Shown: positions 1-5,189, counted from the stretch's first letter. The stretch is DNA of 6,510 nt from Deltaproteobacteria bacterium (GCA_016932235.1 JAFGDF010000275.1:1-6510), one strand, 5' to 3'. The notes: generated by a model not told the origin, from the letters alone. Translations and numbers: made by a program.

Positions 1-36
1 TGCCAGGCGGGCGGAAACCTTCTCCGGTCGTTCCAT
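1..36 (-). CDS. 5' end of an unidentified gene running off the left edge (12 codons)
   Basis: An ATG at 36-34 opens a frame that stays open to the window edge, reading MERPEKVSARLA. It is preceded by a GAGGG Shine-Dalgarno (bases 43-47 as ccctc on the plus strand) with a 6-nt spacer, which is the main reason for calling it. It lies downstream of, and in the same direction as, the ATP-grasp gene. Twelve residues cannot identify a family. The pattern E-R-x-x-K-V-x-A-R loosely resembles the start of the S4 domain in RluB-type 23S rRNA pseudouridine synthases, but this is a guess and is not used as the call. The sequence to the left of the window would settle it. Confidence 0.42.
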   Translation of the reverse strand, partial: MERPEKVSARLA

Positions 37-80
37 CTTGATCCCTCATTAGAACAACTGGGATGGCCCGCCGCCCGCCT
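5..80. repeat. GC-rich 10-bp inverted repeat bracketing the edge gene's start
   Basis: AGGCGGGCGG at 5-14 is exactly complementary to CCGCCCGCCT at 71-80. The arms are separated by 56 nt that include the Shine-Dalgarno and ATG of the gene at 1-36. If transcribed on the minus strand, the upstream arm lies in the leader and the other arm falls in codons 8-11. Such pairing could cage the ribosome binding site. It could also be a chance product of locally GC-rich sequence. Confidence 0.35.
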
Positions 81-112
81 CGTAAGGTAGTATGCGTAAT
101 AACCAGCCAGGA

Positions 113-152
113 ACGAGTTCGCTCGTAAAAAGGGCTCCCCAGACCACGGTCT
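113..152 (-). other. Two short hairpins and a T5 run after the ATP-grasp gene; weak terminator candidate
   Basis: Read on the minus strand, the 167-bp gap after the ATP-grasp stop holds AGACC-GT-GGTCT (152-141), then a GC-rich GGGGAGCCC (140-132), a run of five T (131-127), and ACGAG-CGAA-CTCGT with a CGAA tetraloop (126-113). The T-run after GC-rich sequence suggests termination. The stem immediately before it is only about 3 bp, so this is a weak candidate. I see no gene between 37 and 203. Confidence 0.25.
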
Positions 153-203
153 TTAGACATAACGTTGAATTATATACCGACATTGTTAAACTTTATTTTC
201 TTA

Positions 204-1100
204 CTAAATAAGCGCTATTGACTCCGGATCAAGATTTTCATCTGATAACCACGCGCGTATTGCATTAAAAAGCAATCGATAGTACGTGCGTGATCCCCCA
301 AGCCCTCTCCTTCCGAAGAAATAGTTGATTTCAAGAAAAAATGGCCGCGGCTCCCTTTCCCTAATTGAAAAAACCAGGTCAAAGGCCGCCAGGTTTATAC
401 TCATGGACTCAGACAGCCTTCTTACATTTAGAGATCCCACTTCCTGCAGATCCTTCCTCCAGGCCTTATCTATCTTCGCTCCTGAACATGCGTTAGTTAT
501 TATCTGGCCGGACTTTAACGGCCTCTTCCAGTAGGAGAATATCTCTGCCCCGATTATAACAACACGTAAAACATTCCCTTCACATTGAATGAGCTCCTGA
601 GAAATAACCCGGTTCGAGGCATCTTTGTCATTACGGTAGAGCCGATTCATCGCTAATTTAAATGTTTCACGGTCCTTTACAAGGAACACCCCTTCCCCTT
701 CATGACTCCTGCCCTCTTTGATAAAAAAAGGCAGTTTATGGGGCCATGAATTCCTGCATGAATCTTTAAGGTTAAGGACTGAATCCCATACTATGGTTTC
801 CGGGTGAGGGGATCCGGTTTCTCTAAACATAACCATCTGCCCCTCTTTTCCTGGATACTTGAAACGCGCGCTGTAATTCGGAAAAATCTTGGCAGCCGAT
901 TGTCCACACCTTACATAAAGATCCCTTGAGCAGCTCTGTGGAAGTATTATCGCCTCCGCTTTATCAATTAAGGAGTGATCTCTTTCATTCAGACCTCGAC
1001 TTCCAAGAATAATCTGATGATCAGCCGTAATGCAGGGATGAAAAGAGACAATCTTTGCCCTTTTCCCATGGTGCCGGCGTTTATTTTTGACTTTATCCAT
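204..1100 (-). CDS. ATP-grasp domain protein (RimK-like ligase superfamily), substrate unknown
   Basis: This 298-aa cytoplasmic protein has an ATP-grasp fold in its C-terminal two thirds. Family logic is ATP-dependent joining of a carboxylate to an amine or thiol through an acylphosphate; the substrate is not evident. The central nucleotide-binding elements are FFIKE with Lys128, the glycine-rich loop SHEGEGVF (132-139) and the QEL strand with Glu169. Arg179 follows in LRVVIIG. The metal-binding end carries Asp241 in AFDLVF and the LEIN motif with Glu257 and Asn259, followed by a Gly/Arg-rich FFGRRGLGGS. The N-terminal ~120 residues look like a Rossmann-type pre-grasp domain, with IVSFHPCITADHQ at 17-29. 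The first 16 residues are strongly basic. The ATG at 1100 has no clear Shine-Dalgarno (ACGATTGAA precedes it), so the start is less certain than the family. It diverges from the FmdB gene across 70 bp. Confidence 0.8.
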   Translation of the reverse strand: MDKVKNKRRHHGKRAKIVSFHPCITADHQIILGSRGLNERDHSLIDKAEAIILPQSCSRDLYVRCGQSAAKIFPNYSARFKYPGKEGQMVMFRETGSPHPETIVWDSVLNLKDSCRNSWPHKLPFFIKEGRSHEGEGVFLVKDRETFKLAMNRLYRNDKDASNRVISQELIQCEGNVLRVVIIGAEIFSYWKRPLKSGQIITNACSGAKIDKAWRKDLQEVGSLNVRRLSESMSINLAAFDLVFSIREREPRPFFLEINYFFGRRGLGGSRTYYRLLFNAIRAWLSDENLDPESIALI

Positions 1101-1120
1101 TTCAATCGTTATACTAACAC

Positions 1121-1128
1121 ATTATAAT
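1121..1128. promoter_or_regulatory. Self-complementary -10 element in the divergent intergenic region
   Basis: ATTATAAT contains TATAAT on the plus strand (1123-1128) and TATAAT on the minus strand (1126-1121). It sits mid-way between the divergent ATP-grasp and FmdB genes. For FmdB it would give a leader of about 36 nt. The -35 boxes are poor in both directions: TTTCAA on plus (1100-1105) and ACTTTT on minus (1149-1144), each at 17-nt spacing. The plus-strand promoter is the more plausible. Confidence 0.45.
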
Positions 1129-1170
1129 AGTTTAGTTATCGTGAAAAGTATATATTAAGGAGAAAAGGAG

Positions 1171-1416
1171 ATGCCCATCTTTGAATTCCGATGCCTCGAC
1201 TGTGGGACTCTGTTCGAAAAATTGTTTATGAATTCAGATGAAGAGATTCAACTGATCTGCCCTAAATGTCAATCCAAGTCCCTTGAGCGTGTGGTCAGCA
1301 GGACAAACCATGCCATTGGTTTAAGTTCCGCGAGTAACCACCCAAAAATAACATCCAAATCGTGCGGTCCTAGCAATGAATGTATGACCCTCGATCTACC
1401 GGGACCCACGAGATGA
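1171..1416 (+). CDS. FmdB-family small zinc-ribbon protein
   Basis: This 81-aa protein opens with the FmdB-type zinc ribbon: MPIFEFRCLDCG, then CPKC, with metal ligands Cys8, Cys11, Cys30 and Cys33. The N-terminal motif (M-P-x-[FY]-E-[FY]-x-C-x-x-C-G) is diagnostic of the family. The remaining ~45 residues are low-complexity and polar, ending in a second cysteine pair (Cys65, Cys71) and LDLPGPTR. FmdB was named for a proposed regulator of formamidase/acetamidase genes, but the role of most homologues is unknown; they are small metal-binding proteins. The start is well supported by AAGGAG at 1157-1162 with an 8-nt spacer. It is divergent from the ATP-grasp gene and followed by a stem-loop, so it may be monocistronic. 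Confidence 0.87.
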   Translation: MPIFEFRCLDCGTLFEKLFMNSDEEIQLICPKCQSKSLERVVSRTNHAIGLSSASNHPKITSKSCGPSNECMTLDLPGPTR

Positions 1417-1419
1417 CCT

Positions 1420-1464
1420 GTTCCTTTTCATCCTCTCTTTTTCCCATTAAAGAGACGAGGGAAC
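1420..1464 (+). terminator. Stem-loop after the FmdB gene, possible terminator without a U-tract
   Basis: Four bases after the FmdB stop, GTTCC (1420-1424) pairs with GGAAC (1460-1464). Inside it TCTCTTT (1434-1440) pairs with AAAGAGA (1449-1455) around an 8-nt loop, with an asymmetric internal loop between the two helices. The position suits a terminator or a 3'-end stabilising stem. No T-run follows on either strand, so intrinsic termination is doubtful. Confidence 0.35.
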
Positions 1465-1656
1465 ACCCCTAGACCACCTATCAGCCATGTCGTCATCTTA
1501 TTGCTGGGCATGAGCTCGTCGGAATTTATCTGAAAGGCTCCTGATAAGATTTAGATTTTATTTCGATTTTACCGATGCGTATATTTGATAACATTCATTA
1601 GAAACAGGAATTTAAAACCTTAGTATTCAAAATTAAATTATTCTCCAAATCTATCT
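1465..1656. other. Intergenic stretch without a recognisable gene
   Basis: Between the FmdB stem-loop and the 1657 palindrome the sequence becomes AT-rich from about 1545. I found no convincing open frame, tRNA or known RNA motif. TTGATA at 1585-1590 could be a -35, but no matching -10 lies 16-18 nt downstream. The promoter of the 85-aa gene probably lies here but cannot be placed. Confidence 0.4.
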
Positions 1657-1689
1657 CGCAGGCTGTCGGACTTCGTCCGCCAGCCTGCG
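1657..1689. repeat. 33-nt near-perfect palindrome, REP-like hairpin
   Basis: CGCAGGCTG (1657-1665) pairs with CAGCCTGCG (1681-1689). After a single T/C mismatch, CGGAC (1667-1671) pairs with GTCCG (1675-1679) across a TTC loop. This makes a 9+5-bp GC-rich hairpin inside AT-rich flanks. No T-run follows on either strand, which argues against an intrinsic terminator and fits a REP/BIME-type extragenic palindrome. It ends 25 nt before the ATG at 1715 and would lie in the leader of the 85-aa gene if transcription starts upstream. Confidence 0.6.
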
Positions 1690-1714
1690 GGCATAGCATT
1701 GTGTTAAGGGTATC

Positions 1715-1972
1715 ATGGTAAAAGAAAAATATCCTGCTAAATCAGCTTATGAACTCGATGATGATGATAAGGCACAAATCTCTGAGATCTTTTTTAAGCG
1801 TATAACACCGAAATTGATCAGACTGGGTGCCCGTTCAGGTAACCTATGTTGCGAATTTGCGGGAGAGAAGTATAAGAATTGGATGATCCGGTTTCGGCCG
1901 AATGGATCCGCCTTTGATATCGTTGAATTCGAATATGACGAGGATGGAGCTGATATTGATCTTGACCTCTAA
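1715..1972 (+). CDS. Small acidic protein of unknown function
   Basis: This 85-aa protein is not recognised. A charged N-terminus with an Asp run (residues 15-18) leads into an amphipathic helix-like segment (about 19-38). Then come Cys45-Cys46 and strand-like stretches (NWMIRFR, FDIVEFEY), and an extremely acidic tail ending DEDGADIDLDL. There is no signal peptide or membrane segment. The ATG has AAGG at 1706-1709 with a 5-nt spacer. The HEAT-repeat gene follows on the same strand after 60 bp, so co-transcription is likely and a shared function possible. Codon usage looks ordinary. That it is a real gene rests on length, ribosome site and strand continuity. Confidence 0.62.
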   Translation: MVKEKYPAKSAYELDDDDKAQISEIFFKRITPKLIRLGARSGNLCCEFAGEKYKNWMIRFRPNGSAFDIVEFEYDEDGADIDLDL

Positions 1973-2032
1973 TGAATCATTAAACACAGAAACCAGATAT
2001 AAAAAATCTAAAAAATCAGAGGTTTTGCTTTT

Positions 2033-3136
2033 ATGGTAGGACGTTTTTTCGGCAGGGATATCATTAACAAACCATCATGTCCCTTTTGTGGTACGTTGAT
2101 CCAAAAACCAAGAGAACGAATCACACGGATGCCCAATGAAATGCCGGTAGGTGCATGCTCCTGCGGCGCAGTATACGCGTGTGACGTGACAGGCCACAAT
2201 CTCGGGACAGCCATGATAGAGGCACTGGTCTTCGGCTGTAACGGGGACTGGGACCTGGCCTGGGGCCTTTTACCGGAAGATGACTATCTGGAGAAATTAG
2301 TCGAACATTATGACCTCGAGACCCATCTAATAGTCCACAGCGGCGTATATGGGGGTAGGCGGATTGCTGGAACCTTGTATTTTATCCGGTTACACCAGGA
2401 TATCCGCGAAGTGACTGAGGAGGGCACCAAACGCCAACTGGACAGAGCCTTAGAGGTATCATCTGGTCAACGCGCAAAAAGGGGGAAAAAGTCTTTTACT
2501 AAAAAAGAGGTGGAAGAATTAGTCAAAGACTATCAGATAGCACCATTGCTGAGCATGGCGAGAGAGGACGAAAGAATTATAAGGGACATTCAACGCCTCT
2601 TGTACGCTGTGGATAAACAGCTCCGGTGGAGGGCGGCAGATGCGATGGGAAAGGTTTCCGCCGTTATAGCCGAGAAGTATCCGGACTTCATCTCTAAACT
2701 CCTTCAGAGATTATTTACCGCCATTATGGATACGGCCGCATCAAGCTGGGGATCTCTTGATGCGATTGGCGAGATTATCAGAAATAGTCCCGAACAATTT
2801 GCAGGATATCTTCCACACCTTTACCAGTTTATGCGAGATCGAAGCCTGCTGGCCGGGACACTTCGTTCTTTGGGAAGGATAAGTGAAAAGAGCCCCCACC
2901 TCATCCGTAACAAGGCCTTTCATTTTATTCCTCTCCTTCATGATCATGATCCCGACATTAGGGGGTATTCTGCCATACTCCTTGGGAATCTGGTTGCTCA
3001 TGAAGCAAAAGAGGATCTCACGAATTTAGTGAACGACACCGGAGACGTGGAAATCTATGGAGAGGGGAATGTTAAAAAATCTACCTTAGGCCAACTGGCG
3101 ACCGAAGCGCTTGGCAAGTTCACCATCGCCCAATAG
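2033..3136 (+). CDS. N-terminal zinc ribbon plus C-terminal HEAT-repeat protein (DVU0298-like)
   Basis: This 367-aa soluble protein has two parts. Residues 1-60 hold a zinc-ribbon-like set, CPFC (Cys16, Cys19) and CSC (Cys42, Cys44), with further Cys50 and Cys69. They are followed by a mixed domain to about 130 (GCNGDWDLAWGLLP, GVYGGRRIAGTLYFIRLH). A charged linker of about 25 residues (QRAKRGKKSFTKKEVEEL) leads into helical HEAT/armadillo-like repeats from about 165 to 365. Their signatures include KQLRWRAADAMG (195-206), WGSLDAIGEI (239-248), GTLRSLGRI (275-283) and DIRGYSAILLG (308-318). From memory, the repeat half matches the DVU0298 family seen in sulfate reducers, whose function is unknown. 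HEAT scaffolds usually mediate protein-protein contacts, and this one could hold a metal-containing partner. AGAGG at 2018-2022 with a rather long 10-nt spacer supports the start. It is convergent with the YkgJ-like gene, 54 bp away. Confidence 0.8.
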   Translation: MVGRFFGRDIINKPSCPFCGTLIQKPRERITRMPNEMPVGACSCGAVYACDVTGHNLGTAMIEALVFGCNGDWDLAWGLLPEDDYLEKLVEHYDLETHLIVHSGVYGGRRIAGTLYFIRLHQDIREVTEEGTKRQLDRALEVSSGQRAKRGKKSFTKKEVEELVKDYQIAPLLSMAREDERIIRDIQRLLYAVDKQLRWRAADAMGKVSAVIAEKYPDFISKLLQRLFTAIMDTAASSWGSLDAIGEIIRNSPEQFAGYLPHLYQFMRDRSLLAGTLRSLGRISEKSPHLIRNKAFHFIPLLHDHDPDIRGYSAILLGNLVAHEAKEDLTNLVNDTGDVEIYGEGNVKKSTLGQLATEALGKFTIAQ

Positions 3137-3143
3137 TTGATCA

Positions 3144-3157
3144 ATCCATTCGTGGAT
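3144..3157. terminator. Small UUCG-type hairpin between convergent genes
   Basis: ATCCA-TTCG-TGGAT forms a 5-bp stem with a TTCG tetraloop in the 54-bp gap between the converging HEAT and YkgJ-like genes. The location suits a shared terminator. However, the stem is short and AT-closed, and neither side has a clear T-run, so it is weakly supported. Confidence 0.25.
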
Positions 3158-3190
3158 ATGGCTCATCTGTTTCTATCAGCCTGTCGGACT

Positions 3191-3823
3191 TTATCCAAAG
3201 ATTTCGGTTATGATATCTTCCGAGGGCGTACTTATCACCTTTGATACGGAGATTAAAAGCGATGCTTTCTCCGGGTCGCCCGCTTTTTCACTTTCCAGGA
3301 ACTCTCTGGACAGGGTGAACAGATTCCTGTATACCTCGTCCAAATCAAAGGCAGGGTAGGATTCGCTCTTCTTGAACTTCGCCTTCCCGCAAACCCGTGC
3401 CGTGCCATGGATTTTTGTCGGTATCCCATAGACGCGACATGTTATAGGTCGGTAAGGATAAAGTATGCACTCCCTTTCATCATTCAGAAGGGGACACCGG
3501 ACTCTTTCTCTGGCCAGGACATAGGCCTGCATCTGTGCGTCCTCTTCGTTAGACCGCAGCTTTATCTCCAATCTCTTGAGGGCCCTATCGGTATCATTAC
3601 ATCTCAGCAAGGCTTTCTTAATCGTTTGATGATCTAGCCGGTCGAAATGCTGTTTAAGGTAGGCAGCTTCGATAAGAAACAGGCCGAACACGGCATGACA
3701 GCAATCAGAACAATAGCGTTCGCACCGGATGCAGGTGCCGTACTCCTTTTCCATCCTATGGAATGCGGCATCTGCCTGATCTGCTAAAAATTCATAACTC
3801 TGAAACATTTGGGAGATATTCAT
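3191..3823 (-). CDS. YkgJ-family cysteine-cluster protein (putative Fe-S/zinc-binding)
   Basis: This 210-aa cytoplasmic protein carries the CxxCxxCC-family arrangement. Near the N-terminus is Cys31-x2-Cys34-x3-Cys38-x2-Cys41-Cys42. In the middle is RCPLL...C..YPYRPITCRVYG (Cys110, Cys119, Cys129), followed by Cys145. This split cluster, with the conserved R-P-x-x-C-R-x-Y-G loop, defines YkgJ-like proteins, which are presumed to bind zinc or an iron-sulfur cluster; the biochemical role is unknown. The spacing in the first cluster is slightly wider than the family name implies. Helical segments flank the core, and the C-terminal ~60 residues are amphipathic. The ATG at 3823 has no Shine-Dalgarno and an in-frame TAA stands two codons upstream, so translation begins there or at the ATG at 3808. 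A 12-bp hairpin lies 21 nt upstream. It is co-directional with the 107-aa gene and the dsr genes. Confidence 0.8.
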   Translation of the reverse strand: MNISQMFQSYEFLADQADAAFHRMEKEYGTCIRCERYCSDCCHAVFGLFLIEAAYLKQHFDRLDHQTIKKALLRCNDTDRALKRLEIKLRSNEEDAQMQAYVLARERVRCPLLNDERECILYPYRPITCRVYGIPTKIHGTARVCGKAKFKKSESYPAFDLDEVYRNLFTLSREFLESEKAGDPEKASLLISVSKVISTPSEDIITEIFG

Positions 3824-3842
3824 GACTTAAAAATAGACGTAA

Positions 3843-3880
3843 TAAATAATGCTGCCCACAAAATCAGACAGCATTATTGG
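3843..3880 (-). terminator. 12-bp hairpin between the 107-aa gene and the YkgJ-like gene
   Basis: AATAATGCTG at 3845-3854 is a perfect inverted complement of CAGCATTATT at 3869-3878. In minus-strand RNA the helix extends to 12 bp through a U-G and a C-G pair, leaving a 10-nt loop. It is 67 nt beyond the stop of the 107-aa gene and 21 nt before the ATG of the YkgJ-like gene. Downstream sequence is AT-rich with a T5 run (ATTTTTAAG) about 8 nt further on rather than immediately. It may terminate the 107-aa transcript, process it, or gate translation of the next gene. Confidence 0.5.
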
Positions 3881-3945
3881 TGCTTGAAATTGCTAAACAG
3901 ATATGCCCAAAAAATAGGAAGTGAAAAACGCTTAAGCTCCGGCCG

Positions 3946-4269
3946 TCAATAGACCTTACTGCGGGGGGCTTTGCCTGCAAGCGGGTTATATAGCTTGGTT
4001 ATTGCGAATTTCATGACATCAAGGCTTTTCATGTTTAAAATGATATCCACCAGGGTTAGCTGGGCCTCATCGGGCAGGACACATTCATTTGCCTCGCTAA
4101 ATTCAAGTTCCGGGAAACCCTTCTTCAATTTCTTCTGGTCCTTCTCACTCATAGCGACCTGTACAGCCTTTTTCCCCTCTATCTCCCGGATATGGTCGCC
4201 CAAGCCCAAATCCTTAATCTTTTGCTCCTGTTCATCATCTAAAAAAACATTAATACAATAATCCGCCAT
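3946..4269 (-). CDS. Unrecognised 107-aa cytoplasmic protein
   Basis: I do not recognise this protein. It has no signal peptide or membrane segment and only two cysteines (Cys5, Cys63). Residues 4-10 (YCINVFL) look like a beta strand, then come an acidic helix (11-30), a strand (GKKAVQVAM, 32-40) and a Lys-rich helix (41-50). A second half (68-95) is mainly helical with TLVDIILNMKSLDVMKFAI, and the end is basic (GKAPRSKVY). Expression signals are unusually good: a consensus AGGAGG (bases 4277-4282) with a 7-nt spacer, and a near-consensus promoter about 130 bp upstream. It starts a new transcription unit just after the dsr-linked TPR gene, and may be followed by the YkgJ-like gene across a hairpin. 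The strong signals make a real, possibly abundant product likely. Confidence 0.72.
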   Translation of the reverse strand: MADYCINVFLDDEQEQKIKDLGLGDHIREIEGKKAVQVAMSEKDQKKLKKGFPELEFSEANECVLPDEAQLTLVDIILNMKSLDVMKFAITKLYNPLAGKAPRSKVY

Positions 4270-4400
4270 GGAAGCACCTCCTCTTTATTAAAATCTCCTC
4301 CTCCACGCAACGTGTTCAAACCATTTTAGTCAATAATCAGGACTTTACCCGTGGAGCAGTTTATAATCCACTTCTGTGCCAAAGAACAATTTAGACCTAT
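4270..4400 (-). promoter_or_regulatory. Leader of about 125 nt of the 107-aa gene
   Basis: The sequence between the promoter and the ATG at 4269 is long for a simple leader. On the minus strand it contains a GTGGA / TCCAC 5-bp inverted pair around an 11-nt loop, a CACG-TTG-CGTG mini-hairpin, and two purine-rich tracts (GGAGGAGGAG, then the AGGAGG ribosome site). It matches no riboswitch class I can recognise. Treat it as a possible regulatory leader only. Confidence 0.3.
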
Positions 4401-4430
4401 TTTATATTATGCTGATTCTTTGATTGTCAA
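4401..4430 (-). promoter_or_regulatory. Strong sigma70-type promoter for the 107-aa gene
   Basis: On the minus strand a perfect -35 TTGACA (4430-4425) is followed after 18 nt by TATAAA (4406-4401), one mismatch from consensus, inside an AT-rich ATAATATAAAATA block. Other registers are TAATAT at 15 nt and ATATAA at 17 nt. Transcription would start near 4394. It lies just past the TPR stop and so marks a new unit separate from the dsr transcript. Confidence 0.72.
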
Positions 4431-4454
4431 GAGTTTTAAGACTCGAATATCTTT

Positions 4455-5102
4455 TTACATCTCATCCTTTGATGATGATTCCTTACGGTAGGGCTCCAGC
4501 CTTTTCTGGAATCCCGGATGAACCTCAAAACCCAAAGAAACGGCCTTGTCCAGATGCTCAATGGCTTTTCCATAATTTTCAAGGTTATAATATGCAGCCG
4601 CCAGATTGTTGTGTGCCAACGCGAAATCCGGAGCTATCTCCAAGAGTTTTTCACCTGTCTCTATCGCCTTAGCAATATGTCCCTTCTGGAGATAGGCATT
4701 AGCCAGGTTATTCCAGGCCTGAACGATCTCAGGGTTCAATTCGATAGCCCTCTTAAGGGCCGCAACGGCCTCCTCCGTTCTCCTGATCTGAAGATAGGCA
4801 AACCCCAAGTTGGCATATCCACGGGCATATCTTGGTTCAATCTCAATGGCCCTCTTGTTGGCTTCAATAACCCTTCCAAGATCCCCTTGCTTAAAGTAGA
4901 TATAGCCCAGGTTCACCCACGCCTCAAACATCCGTCCGCTATTGGCAATGGCATCATTGAAGGCGCCAATGGCTTCATCAAATCTCTCCTGCTCCATAAG
5001 GGCGACACCCAGGTTATAACTTGTACTGGCGCATTCCGGATTATCTGCCAATATCTTTTTCTGTTCCGCAATAAACTCTTCCGCACCTTGTGGTTCTTTC
5101 AT
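4455..5102 (-). CDS. Tetratricopeptide-repeat protein downstream of dsrD
   Basis: This 215-aa soluble protein consists almost entirely of five consecutive 34-residue TPRs, about residues 26-58, 59-92, 93-126, 127-160 and 161-194. They carry canonical signatures such as AWVNLGYIYFKQGDLG and AWNNLANAYLQKG, and the linkers end in P at the usual positions. A short N-terminal helix (EEFIAEQKKILADNP) and a charged C-terminal tail flank the array. TPR superhelices bind peptide or protein partners. With no catalytic domain, the likely role is scaffold or assembly factor, and the Dsr complex is an obvious but unproven client. I chose the ATG at 5102 because GGAG (bases 5109-5112) sits 6 nt upstream. 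The longer frame from a TTG at 5156 lacks a ribosome site and would run through a hairpin. It follows dsrD in the same direction after 87 bp. Confidence 0.88.
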   Translation of the reverse strand: MKEPQGAEEFIAEQKKILADNPECASTSYNLGVALMEQERFDEAIGAFNDAIANSGRMFEAWVNLGYIYFKQGDLGRVIEANKRAIEIEPRYARGYANLGFAYLQIRRTEEAVAALKRAIELNPEIVQAWNNLANAYLQKGHIAKAIETGEKLLEIAPDFALAHNNLAAAYYNLENYGKAIEHLDKAVSLGFEVHPGFQKRLEPYRKESSSKDEM

Positions 5103-5116
5103 CTTAAACTCCGGTA

Positions 5117-5154
5117 TATAAAAGAGGCCGCAACCCGGACCGGACAGCGACCTC
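5117..5154 (-). terminator. Hairpin plus U-tract between dsrD and the TPR gene (attenuator-like)
   Basis: On the minus strand GAGGTCGC (5154-5147) pairs with GCGGCCTC (5131-5124) in an 8-bp stem with one G-U pair and a 15-nt loop. It is followed at once by TTTTATA (5123-5117). This is the architecture of an intrinsic terminator, with a shortish U-tract and a large loop that suggest partial read-through. The Shine-Dalgarno of the TPR gene begins just five bases after the tail, so dsrABD and TPR expression may be uncoupled here. Confidence 0.55.
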
Positions 5155-5189
5155 AAAAGCTAAAATGTAATTCTAAATTGTTATCAGGC

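Noticed and set aside
1479..1546. Long-range pairing TATCAG (1479-1484) with CTGATA (1541-1546) followed by T-rich sequence
   Set aside because: Only 6 bp with a 56-nt loop; not distinguishable from chance and not a credible terminator.
3181..3191. CTGTCGGACTT repeated exactly at 1663-1673, suggesting a second REP copy
   Set aside because: An 11-mer match is expected by chance several times in a window this size, and the second copy lacks the pairing arms. It could be a decayed copy, but the sequence alone does not show this.
4337..4400. Short open frame in the 107-aa gene leader reading KWIINCSTGKVLIID
   Set aside because: About 22 codons after an in-frame stop with no start codon or ribosome site; not supportable as a leader peptide.
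5103..5156. N-terminal extension of the TPR protein from a TTG at 5156
   Set aside because: No ribosome site precedes the TTG, the extension would translate through a terminator-like hairpin, and an ATG with GGAG at ideal spacing exists at 5102.
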